Source of the DNA: Asterias amurensis
Taxonomy: Eukaryota; Echinodermata; Asteroidea; Forcipulatida; Asteriidae
DNA length: 64,000 bases
Reading direction: 5' to 3'
Assembly: GCF_032118995.1 (NCBI RefSeq)
Contig: NC_092661.1
Span: 2,358,501 to 2,422,500 of the forward strand
The position numbers and the translations under genes were made by a program. Every line of letters begins with the position of its first letter. The stretch's first letter is position 1. Shown here one piece after another: positions 22,301-30,240 of this stretch. The notes below the pieces were generated by a model that saw only the letters and a program-made list of their open reading frames with translations, was not told the origin of the DNA and searched no databases.

Positions 22301-24491
22301 ATTATTTTTAAAATACAATACAATTAACTATTGCTGCTATTCTTGTAGCCAGAATATTATAGACAAGAAATTTACTGGGAAGAATTTTCTGCTTAAAGGC
22401 AGTGGACACTATTGGTAATACTCGAAACAATTATTAGCATAAAACCTTTCTTGGTGACGAGTAATGGGGAGAGGTTGATAGTTATAAAACATAGTGAGAA
22501 GCATCTCCCTCTGAAGTGCCATAGTTTTCCAGAAAGATTTAGAACTTGAGGTTTTGAAATCAACCATCTAACCGCACACAACTTCGTGTGACAAGAATGT
22601 TTTTTTCTTTCATTATTATCTCTCAAGTTCGATGACCGATTGAGCTCAAATTTTCACAGGTTTGTTGTTTTATGTTGAGATACACCAACTGAAAAGGCTA
22701 GTCTTTGACAATTACCAATAGTGTCCACTGCCTTTAACATGAAATTGGGCCCACACTTGTTTCTTCAGGATCCCTCGAAATTGTTTAACCTCGTTATTGG
22801 TGCAGTCACACTCTTAGTTACTTAATGACAGAGTTAAACCACCCAAGGGAATTTTTGCTCTGCCAAGAATTGTATGAGGAGAATTTTCTGCCTACATGAA
22901 ACTGGGCCCATACATGTTCTTGTTTCTTCATGATGTCTCATAGCTCAACTTCGTTCTTAGTGCCAACTTACTCATTCTAACATGATAGAGTCAAAACACC
23001 TTTGGAAATTTCTTGCTTAGACAAATTTCGGCTTTAAAAAGAGCTGTATGAAATCAGGTCCATACCTGTTCCTTCAGGATGTTTTGAAAATGTTCAACTT
23101 CTTTCTGCGTGCAGCCACACTCAAAGTCTGACATGACCAATTTGAAACATCCGAGAGCGTCTTCGAGGGGCGTGCATTGTTGGTTGTCCTTATAAATGGC
23201 CTCGACATCTTGACCGTCAACAAGGCGCACCAGAAGCAGCAAGAAGTTAACGAGTCGGCACCTATGGGTATTGATGTCCATCTTCTGGCACAGTATCCCT
23301 GATGATGGAAAGAAATTGATTTATATTTTTTAATAATTGCTTGCCAGGCCTGATACTTCACAGAAAGCGATTGCCTCCGTGTCCCCTGGTCATTGCCTTG
23401 GTGCCCTCAACATGATCCAGTACAAATTTCCTCATAGGGTGCACTTTACCAAGAAAAAAATGCCTTGGTGCCCTTGCCCTTTCAAAAAAGTAGCATACAG
23501 GCCTGTGCTTCGGGGTAACATTAACAAGTAATGTATGATTAATTTTGTATACTCAGTACTTTCCCGAGTCCTGTGAAAAAATATAACAGTCATACTCGGG
23601 TGGAATTCGAACCCACAACCCTTGCTATTCTAGAACAGTGTCTTAACAAGTAACATAGTTTACTGTCACTGTGGAGCCGAAAGCGGAATGATCCTCCTCG
23701 TAATCATTGACATTATCATATCACTGACTCCATTCGGTTGTACGAACAAAAAGTTGCGATAACGTAACCCTCCTCCCACCACCGGGAGGAGAATTACGTT
23801 ATCCAACTAGTAATTACACTAGCATGACTAGAACGAAAAGAGTCTGTTGAGTGTTAGTTGCCTTATTAAATAACTTCAAAGTCTTAAACTGAATTGAATT
23901 GAATGCACGACCTGCGCTGCCAACCCAACACAATGATAACTGAACTTTGAATGAATCTGAATGAATGAGAAAAACGAAATCATGACATGTGTTTATCTAG
24001 TTGCGATAATGTAACCCTCCTCCCGACAGCCGGGAGGAGGGTTACGTTATCGCAACTAGTGTTTATCATATATTATTTATTTATCATGTTTTATGGTATG
24101 TTTATCATTTATCGATTATATCATGTTTTATGCAGTACGAAATGTATCCGGATGTTTCAAAATTCAATTCAACAGGGAGATTTTCGAATTTTTTATCAGA
24201 ACATAGAAATATTTTTTTTCAGGGAACTGTTTAGCTAGAGCTATGCACTGAGAGTCTGCTGAGTCGCACCTCGCACACAGTCAGTGGTCAGGCAGACCAC
24301 GTGGACGTGTGATCAGCTGATGACTTCGCATCGACTGAAGTGAAAAGTGAAAAGAGAAGATGTGTTTAAAACTTACCTTGAAAAAGTTGCCTTTCAGATG
24401 CATCATCTATAGTGTCTTGTTCCTTGAATTCTTGCCAGAATATATCACCCAGATGCTCCAGAATACACCCCATAATGGCACGTGAATCCAT
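16112..24491 (-). CDS. TERF: Telomeric repeat-binding factor, TERF1/TERF2 type, whole gene (10 coding exons)
   Basis: Ten exons from ATG at 24491 to TGA at 16112 sum to 1698 nt, exactly 565 residues plus stop. Residues about 5-203 form an all-helical TRFH domain, the homodimerisation and shelterin-docking module. Recognisable pieces are CTPLEDALGCFKLVMSDFE, AVIVCCRAGDFNKALLVFL and SYEIFLQEAKTILEKVHSAF. A long polar linker follows (204-505), with basic SPPKRQK and a five-fold 12-residue repeat at 359-418. Residues about 511-560 are a Myb fold with its three tryptophans (W515, W535, W556) and the telobox motif VNLKDKWRNM, the signature for double-stranded TTAGGG-type repeats. There is no basic or acidic N-terminal extension as in human TRF2 or TRF1. 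I cannot assign TERF1 versus TERF2 orthology; this may be the single pre-duplication gene. Expected in the nucleus at chromosome ends. Confidence 0.93.
16525..16658 (-). CDS. TERF: TERF exon 9: basic linker
   Basis: 134 nt, phase 2 in and phase 1 out. Encodes RGRSIRDRQYQPNRNRVRDN then a Ser-rich stretch ending SSGITT. Acceptor TTTCCATAG, donor CCA|GTAAGT. Confidence 0.82.
17244..17551 (-). CDS. TERF: TERF exon 8: linker with five 12-residue repeats
   Basis: 308 nt, phase 0 in and phase 2 out. Begins QDDSPPKRQKANSRD (NLS-like), then five tandem units of pattern APSLDQSQxPI(A/D), then AVDPQSPNDLGLQSPTVSTP. The donor is AGAG|GTAATA. Confidence 0.85.
17309..17488 (-). repeat. In-frame 36-bp minisatellite, 5 copies, in TERF exon 8
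   Basis: Five 36-nt units encode APSLDQSQSPIA, APSLDQSQMPID, APSLDQSQTPID, ALSVDQSQTPID and APSLDQSHSPIA. Four of the five carry Ser-Gln; four carry Ser-Pro or Thr-Pro. The unit length is a multiple of three, so copy-number change would keep frame. Confidence 0.93.
17694..17781 (-). CDS. TERF: TERF exon 7: short hydrophobic/acidic exon
   Basis: 88 nt. The acceptor at CTATAAG|C is preferred to the nearby TTGGCAG because only it keeps frame (AG+C, Ser). Encodes SVYTLAVLEAAVPSLTDEDW then ADIRGTSNPF. The amphipathic TL--LEAA--L run is the only non-polar patch of the linker and may bind a partner. Confidence 0.72.
17850..18216 (-). mobile_element. tRNA-derived SINE in TERF intron 6
   Basis: Minus-strand sense starts AGGGTGGCATGGTTGGCTTG with an A box. 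The body contains CAAGGGTTTCCAGACCATAG and it ends in an AT-rich (TAAA/AATA) tail at 17850-17890. It has the same head and body plan as 10795-10970. Confidence 0.62.
18278..18662 (+). mobile_element. Family A MITE, full copy
   Basis: TTAAAGGCAGTGTACACTTT to CCAATAGTGTCCACTGCCTTTAA. The internal hairpin GATTTCGAGACCTCAAG / TGAAGTCTCGAAATC is intact. Lies in TERF intron 6. Confidence 0.9.
18719..18911 (-). CDS. TERF: TERF exon 6: linker, basic cluster
   Basis: 193 nt, phase 1 in and phase 2 out. Starts GLRKMSRSRLDRGDHPMSDE and contains SPRKRKCRGTKGD, a plausible nuclear localisation signal. Donor AGAG|GTACGT. A TTAA-bounded MITE ends 57 nt inside the downstream intron. Confidence 0.8.
19094..19455 (-). 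mobile_element. Family A MITE, inverted, abutting the next copy
   Basis: TTAAAGGCAGTGGACACTATT to GCCGATAGTGTCCAGTGTCTTTAA. It shares its right TTAA (19452-19455) with the next element. Confidence 0.9.
19452..19838 (+). mobile_element. Family A MITE, full copy, shares a TTAA with its neighbour
   Basis: TTAAAGGCAGTGGACACTATT to GCCGATAGTGTCCAGTGTCTTTAA. Contains the perfect stem GAGACCTCAAG TTCTAAA CTTGAGGTCTC at about 19641-19669. Confidence 0.9.
19924..20044 (-). CDS. TERF: TERF exon 5: linker
   Basis: 121 nt, phase 0 in and phase 1 out. Encodes VQKKAEQKQGITDDDKSSSS and a Ser-rich tail ending RRSSPLK. The donor G|GTCGGT is weak, but this exon is needed: exon 4 ends in phase 0 and exon 6 needs phase 1. 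The frame closes with an in-frame stop just past the donor. Confidence 0.68.
20085..20275 (-). mobile_element. tRNA-derived SINE (Leu/Ser-like head)
   Basis: Minus-strand sense: GTGTCCTAGCCGAGCGGATG, a long variable arm, then GGGTTCGAGTCCCAGTCTTG, then CTTTAAGCAAGACACTTTCA. The head lacks a usable acceptor stem and is followed by SINE body sequence, so it is not scored as a functional tRNA gene. Confidence 0.75.
20385..20640. mobile_element. Dispersed SINE/LINE body fragment
   Basis: Blocks such as GGTACTCAAGGCGCTTAGTA, GATTCTGAGACCCAAT and CGAACCCCTTCTCTTTTCGAT also occur at 7745-7990, 30670-30960, 44960-45190 and 48860-49150. An (AAT)n-type tail lies on its left. Confidence 0.6.
20660..21020 (-). 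mobile_element. tRNA-derived SINE with (AAT)n tail
   Basis: Minus-strand sense: head AGTGTCGCGGCCGAGTGGTT, B box GGGTTCGAATCCCAGTCGTG, then CACTTGTGTCCTTGAGCAAG and CCAGGGGTATAAATGGGTAC, ending in an (AAT)n tract at 20662-20678. Lies in TERF intron 4. Confidence 0.8.
21100..21252 (-). CDS. TERF: TERF exon 4: end of TRFH domain
   Basis: 153 nt, 51 codons, phase 0 on both sides. The motif LHSYEIFLQEAKTILEKV corresponds to the conserved SYE-F helix of TRF proteins. The acceptor follows TGCGACAG; the donor is GCG|GTAAGT. Confidence 0.9.
22003..22110 (-). CDS. TERF: TERF exon 3: TRFH helix pair
   Basis: 108 nt, 36 codons, phase 0 on both sides. AVIVCCRAGDFNKALLVFL matches the TRFH segment where a helix of small hydrophobics precedes a short acidic turn. 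Donor G|GTAAGT. Confidence 0.88.
22393..22737 (-). mobile_element. Family A MITE, inverted, internally shortened
   Basis: TTAAAGGCAGTGGACACTATT to CCAATAGTGTCCACTGCCTTTAA. One arm of the central hairpin is deleted (AGATTTAGAACTTGAGG remains). Confidence 0.88.
23066..23298 (-). CDS. TERF: TERF exon 2: TRFH core
   Basis: 233 nt, phase 1 in and phase 0 out. Contains RCRLVNFLLLLVRLVDGQD and CTPLEDALGCFKLVMSDFE, equivalent to the central TRFH helices (family pattern TPLE-A----L). Acceptor ATCATCAG, donor CAG|GTATGG. Confidence 0.9.
23345..23512 (+). mobile_element. Family C element (CAGGCCTG ends; TGCCTTGGTGCCCTTG core)
   Basis: CAGGCCTGATACTTCACAGA to AGCATACAGGCCTG. Relatives: 38262-38385, 41502-41617, 47629-47814, 51540-51880, 52740-52935 and 54365-54490. 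The copy at 47629 shows clear ends. Confidence 0.7.
23752..23809. repeat. About 58-bp hairpin, relative of the 61-bp element at 23998
   Basis: AGTTGCGATAACGTAACCCT to TACGTTATCCAACTA with loop ACCACC. Several arm mismatches and no flanking duplication, so it is an older copy. Confidence 0.78.
23989..24067. mobile_element. 61-bp hairpin element with 9-bp target duplication
   Basis: The element (23998-24058) has 28-nt arms, TAGTTGCGATAATGTAACCC onward, paired with one mismatch around the loop ACAGC. GTGTTTATC flanks it perfectly at 23989-23997 and 24059-24067. Confidence 0.9.
24377..24491 (-). CDS. TERF: TERF exon 1
   Basis: Encodes residues 1-38 plus one base. MDSRAIMGCILEHLGDIFWQ begins directly with the first TRFH helix, so almost nothing precedes the domain. 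The donor is CAAG|GTAAGT. The start is the first ATG of the exon. Confidence 0.82.
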
Positions 24492-24499
24492 TGTTTTGA

Positions 24500-24800
24500 C
24501 TGTGAAAATACCTCAGCGTTCTGTTGATGTTGTTTCGACTTGAAGAAACCGCCAACCGAATTACATGCTTGTTGTTGTTGGGCGCAGTCTTGAGAATGGA
24601 CACTTTTAAAATTTGTGCTGCGCCATTCTGTTTTACTTTCGTACTTTCTGTAATTATTTTCGAAATTGCGCAGTAGTATACGTCAGGCGCAAAAGGTCGA
24701 ACAGCGCGCAATCTTCCTCTTTTGACAGTTGAGGAACATTGCAACCTCGTCACCATGGTTAGCGCACCGCCGTATCGATATTTCGCATCACTAAACCGCA
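24500..24800 (-). promoter_or_regulatory. Probable TERF 5' region
   Basis: This stretch upstream of the TERF ATG is less AT-rich than its surroundings, is free of recognisable repeats and has no TATA box in the expected place. The start site cannot be fixed from sequence. Confidence 0.3.
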
Positions 24801-25144
24801 GGAAACAAACGAGCAGGGTGTGAAAGTGGTGCGGGGAGATCGTACGCTACCTGAGAACGAAGTTATTAGTAAACAGCACCCAGTCCCTCCAGATATAAAA
24901 ACGCGGCCTGTTCCGCCTTGTGATGGTGTGTGGTGAATGCATCTAGAGGTAGCTCTTAATGCTTACCTCTTCTTTATGGTTTCGTTGTTATTAAACAATA
25001 CTACATTAATTTCAGAACCAAAAGATCCAGTGTCCCGAGGACTTCTGTCCGCCGGGGATTCGTCCCCCCATACGATGGGAAATCAGCATAGGCTGAAGTC
25101 AAAAGAGGGCGCTATCAAAAGAAGTTTTATTTGGTCCAGTGCCT

Positions 25145-25430
25145 TTAAAGGCATGGACACTATTGGTAATTACTCAAATTAATTAGTTAGCATTAAACCT
25201 TACTTGGTAATGAATAATTGAGTACTAGTAGAATAGCATATTTATGAGAAAAAGCTAATTTCTGTTTTTAGAAAGAAGTAATTTCTTACAAAAGTATTTG
25301 AATTTAATTTCAAGACCTCGGAGTTTGATTTTGAAGTCTCGAAATCAAGCATCGAAAAGCAAACAACTTGTGCGAAAAAGTGTGTATTTTTTTGTTCCAT
25401 TATTCTCTCGCAACTTGACGTCCATTTAAC
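25145..25430 (-). mobile_element. Family A MITE, right end lost
   Basis: Begins TTAAAGGCATGGACACTATT and has the inverted GACCTCGGAGTTTGATTTTG hairpin region; the far terminal repeat is absent. Confidence 0.7.
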
Positions 25431-27537
25431 ATAAAAAATGCTGGATTAAACACTTTCAAAGTGTAGTCACTCACCGAACTCATGAAGTGTTGGATTTAAC
25501 TTTTTTGTAGAGTGTACTTGTTTAAAATTGGGGGATTTGTCTTTCTTAATAAAAAAAGGGGGGAAAGAATCAAGACATAAACAGGAAGAAACACACGGCA
25601 ACAACCACAAATCTTTGTTAATTATATTGTTTTTACTAGAAAAGAAAACACCGCATAAAAGCGCTGTGCCTTTCTCGATGTGTATCATACATGGTGATAT
25701 TAAACCCCCAAACCATATCAGCTAAAGTGTGAAGATTTGTATATTTATAATTTCTTATAGGCTTACTAAAGAAGTCCTAAAGTTCAATATATTGGTAATT
25801 TTGAGCCACAAAACAAAAGGAAACCACGAGAGCGCCTTCATTACAACGTTTTTTCCATCCTTTTCTTCAAAAAATGAAGCCATTTCAAAGTGGCCTCAGA
25901 TGGAACAAAGGGTCCTGCTGGCTATTTGTTCATAAAAAGTAAATGGAACACCCTGCATAAGGTAGACATCAAGTGCCAGTGTTTGATGACGTCAGTGCAA
26001 GGAATCAAAAGTTACAGTTTATGGGTAAATTGATTACCAAGCGATTGGTGCAGCATTGGGTAAATTAATGCTAAATATCGATTAAGATCATATTTCGAAT
26101 GATACAAAGGTCAAAATAATCTGAACTTTTGTTTTCGATGAGATTTGTCGAGCTCCGCTTCACCCATTTTGATGACAGACTCAAAAAGTAAAAAAAAAAG
26201 TTCTTGATTTTTACATTTTCTCTTTTAATAATTTTAGTGCAAATTCATCTACAATTGTTCCCCTATAAGTCAATAGGATAAAGCGTTTATCCGTTTGTTC
26301 AAAGAAATCAACAAATGCCCAATTTCACAGCTTCAGGAAGTTTGGCTCATGCTTCAAAAAACTGGTTCATCAAAAAAGTGTAAATTACTGTATCAAAAGA
26401 TATATTGATTGAAAGGCAAGTAATCAATAAACCGATTGTAAATACCCAATAATCAATGAACGAATTATCGAGACCCATTAATTGATCACCAATATATATA
26501 ATTATAAATACAATGCCAATCAATTAATGAACCTATTATCAGCATAAAATCGGTAAACGAACCGATAACCAATACTTAATAATTACAAATACATTTCCCT
26601 AGAATTCTGTATAATACACTATTAATAAAATATCTAGATATTTCTTACATTATAACAGTCTGCTTTCTGTTCTGCATGTATTTAACACAACTGTTTCCAA
26701 TATTAAAACAAAACAAAAGAAAATTCGCACAAAAATCCAAGACAAAAAAATTTGCCCAATTCAAAATTTATCTTTATCTTAAACTTCTGCTAAAATAAAA
26801 CAAAATTATTTATATTCTGTATAAGTAAATAGCCCAATGCACCAAATAACATATCAAATTATTACAGCAAAATGTATCTTACACTTGAAACAAAAGCACC
26901 CTTTCCGCCAATTCAGAATGGGATTGGTATTCTGGCAATGGTTCAGAAGACCATAAAGTAAAATTTACAAAAAAGAGGGCCACCTTTTGAAGTTAACAAT
27001 TGAGCTTCTTTGGTTTTGTATAAAGACAATCCCACTTCTGACACCATGTAAAAAGATACACCTTTTTTAGCCTTCGAGAAAGTTTCTGCTAGGGTCGAAA
27101 CGTCAGGCCATTAACTATTTTTTGCAAGATACAACTTCGTATGTTTGAGGCTATAGTCGAGCTTTATTCCAGATTATGCGAATCGACTGTTTCGACTGAG
27201 AATCGACGTGTCATCAAGTAAACAAATGAGCAAACCTAGTACAAAATGAGTTAATAAATGATATTAAAAAATGTAAAGGATTCCAAACAAAAGGCTATGG
27301 TTTACTCTATAAACAAACAAAACAAAAAGTAAAACCTACTATATACACACAGAGTGCAAAAAATTAAGGAAAAAAAAAGTGAAACCATACTTTCAAACCC
27401 AGTATGAATATGATGCAGTAATATACTACAAGACCAGTAATGATTGACAACAAAATTGTATTATGTCAATATCACTTCGACTGGGATTAGTTTTAAGGGA
27501 AGTTATTTCTAGATAATGGTTCTTTTATAGCATAATC
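25431..27537. other. AT-rich intergenic stretch
   Basis: No exon or known element. At about 26410-26600 there is a degenerate repeat with ATTGAT, ATTAAT and AACCGAT motifs. No codon-like bias was seen in the short frames. Confidence 0.4.
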
Positions 27538-27538
27538 T

Positions 27539-27925
27539 TTAAAGGCAGTGGACACTATTGGTAATTACTCAAAATAGTTATTAGCATAAAACCTTTCTTG
27601 GTGACAAGTAATGGGGAGAGGGTGGTGGTATAAAACATTGTGAGAAACGGCTCCCTCTGAAGTGCCATAGATTTGGAGAAAGAAGTAATTTTCCACGAAT
27701 TTGACTTCGAGACCTCAAGTTTAGAACTTGAGGTCTCAAAATCAACCATCTAAACGCACACAACTTCGTGTGACAAGGGTGTTTTCTTCTTTCATTATTA
27801 TCTCGCAACTTTGATGACCGATTGAGCTCAAATTTTCACAGGTTTGTTATTTTATGCATATGATGAGACACACCAACTGTGAAGGCTAGTCTTTGACAAT
27901 TACCAATAGTGTCCACTGCCTTTAA
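27539..27925 (-). mobile_element. Family A MITE, inverted, full copy
   Basis: TTAAAGGCAGTGGACACTATT to CCAATAGTGTCCACTGCCTTTAA, with intact central hairpin GACCTCAAG TTTAGAA CTTGAGGTC. Intergenic between WASF and TERF. Confidence 0.92.
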
Positions 27926-29520
27926 GTTACCAATTCAGCGCCGGCCCTGTTTGAGGTAATGATACTGTAAACAAGCCAATACAGTAAACATGCCAATAAA
28001 GTTGACCCTACAATGCTTCAACATGTGGCTACAGCTAGCAGCCGAAAGTCAAAGCCGCCTAACTCCAACGCAATCCAGACACAGACACTTCTCAAAACCA
28101 TTACTGGAGTCTCTCGGCCTCACCAAACAACAGACTATTGTCACCACTTGAACATTGAGGGCGTGTGAAAAAAATGAAAGACTTTCTAAATTTTCGCAAG
28201 CAGTTTGTTTTTCCCCCTTAATTTTGCCAACTCGTCAGCAATTTTGGTTGAAATTAAACGATGTAGTAATTACACATAAAATGGTACACAACAATACTCA
28301 TGCTAATTTTAGATATTTTTTTGTTTGTATAGAAAGATACTGTACAAATATGCCAAGTCAGTGCCATTAAGTTAGAAAAGCTAAATCTGTTCAAATTACT
28401 TACAAATTTGTTTACATTTTGTATAAATATTAAAATATGCCTTTAAACCTAAAGAATATAACAGTTTCTCCCTCTTTATTTAAGAGGAATTTTGAAAGAT
28501 GTTTTCATAGCAAATTGTTTTCTTCCTGGGAGGTATTAAAGTTGTTTTACTTTGCTTTTAAAAAAGGAGTTCAAACTCAACAAATCACATCTTGTCTTTT
28601 AAGTGAAGCCAAACTTCAGGTGCCAATGTTACATGTACTAGCTTTGAGAACCCTACCAACATGGACAACATGTTCCAGAAGAGGGCGACATAATGATGAC
28701 AAGGATCATGACCTCATGTCACACATTGTTCAGGCTGGCAAAACTGTTTCAAAAAACTTGTGCTAACCTTCATATTTGTTTTTCACTTTGGATTCAGCCA
28801 TATTGAATTATAAATCAACCAAAATATTGCATTGACTATTTTGTAAAATAGAAAATAAGTAGGATTTGAAACTTTGCATGGTGGAGAGGTTTGCAGTAAC
28901 ACCATGTGAATATCTCTTTTTGAGTAGTGTTGGTTCTTTTTTTTTCTCTTTTTTTTTTTTTGGTGGGGGGGGGGGGATTTTTTCTCTGGGGACGGGGTTT
29001 ATGTGTTTAGAGTGTTTACATCGGGCTAATTTATTAACCATCAGATTCGACTGAAATTACCTCAAGAACTAAAACAAAAAACAGAAAGAAGCACCTTTTC
29101 TTGTTTTAAATTTTCCGGGGTTTCTAACAAATTATTTAGCAGCCCATTTCACCAGGGATGTTCCTCGTTTTCGTACAGTCAAATACCATCAGTATCTTCT
29201 GTAAAATCAAATTGCTGGACTTTGATATAGATAAGTATTGGGCTATACAACAAGCAAGAGCCAGACTGTGAAAAAAGTAGCATAGAAGGTTTGCTGTATG
29301 AGGAGATCTTGTGGTGTAATGTTTTTTGTATGTGTAAGAGCCTTGTCACACGAGGCAACTTTCACAGTCAACTTGGAGGAAACCGATTGAAGTGATTGCT
29401 ATAGGACCACTTTGGTAGCACACAATTTTTCTAACGGCGTGTTAGGACCCACACAAAGAATAATCAGCGAACATTCAATGGCTTTTTCTTCTTGGAGATT
29501 GCCTGGAACTGGTTGCCCGT
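27926..29520. other. Intergenic stretch between WASF and TERF
   Basis: No recognisable gene. A 110-codon plus-strand frame at 28437-28766 has no domain-like pattern. A poly-T/poly-G block is at 28938-28977. Confidence 0.4.
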
Positions 29521-29599
29521 AATATGGCCTTTTCCGCTTGCTTTTCACGTTGCTGTTTTTTTTTCATGCAGTGTGATTTTTTTTTTACGCAGACTTATT

Positions 29600-29962
29600 T
29601 TGAAACACTAGAAAACAGTTCAGAGCACTTTCAAATGCAGGTCCTAGGATGTGGAATTCCATTCCACACTCCATTTAAAGTTCTGGCTCCGTTACTATGT
29701 TCAAAAGGTCACTGAAAACATACTCGTTTAATCAGTAACTCTCGCCTGGCTTGGCCTGCACGTTCTCGTTGTAGAAAAGATCGGTTTTTGCAGGACTTTG
29801 TTTTGCTCAATGCTGCGTGCTTAGCCTGGTAGTGAATTCCCTCATGGTTTCTGATTTCATTCCCATTATTGTTGGGTTTTCTCTTGTCATTCTCTGAGCG
29901 CTTTGTAACCTTAGAAAAAAAGGCGCTTTGAAAATGGTATTATTATTATTTTTTATTATTAA
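29600..29962 (+). mobile_element. LINE 3' end next to the WASF terminal exon
   Basis: The plus strand at 29640-29735 reads GPRMWNSIPHSI, stop, SSGSVTMFKRSLKTYSFNQ, the typical last segment of a non-LTR retrotransposon ORF (W-SLP--IR-----FK--LKT-LF). A GCGCTTTG-type 3' UTR and an (ATT)n tail at 29939-29960 follow. The in-frame stop marks it as dead. Confidence 0.72.
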
Positions 29963-30076
29963 CAACGGATTTCTAAAGAAGCGCGGATCCGTGGAAGAGT
30001 TGCATGCCTGCTGAAGGGAGTGCACCCCTCCCCCCACCCCCTATGAATGTAGTAACACCCCTACTCCCTGAATGGC

Positions 30077-30240
30077 TTAGTCCCAGTCCTCGTCATCATC
30101 ATCATCTTCGCTGCCGTCCGAGTCGGTGTCGCTCAGCTCCACGGCGATGCGGCGTGCCAAGATCGCCTCCACGGAATTCGTCGCCGGTGTCTGGTACTTG
30201 TCCTTCTCCTCCTGTATCTCAGTTTTACGGAGATTGATAC
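30077..30240 (-). CDS. WASF: WASF exon 5: WH2 end, central and acidic motifs
   Basis: 164 nt ending in TAA (30079-30077). [20 protein letters not shown] completes WH2, [20 protein letters not shown] is the central region and [12 protein letters not shown] the acidic motif. The penultimate Trp is the conserved Arp2/3 contact. The 3' UTR is probably short, with a LINE tail starting 115 bp downstream. Confidence 0.95.

Noticed and set aside
28437..28766. 110-codon plus-strand frame
   Set aside because: No domain pattern, no codon bias and no supporting splice or start context.
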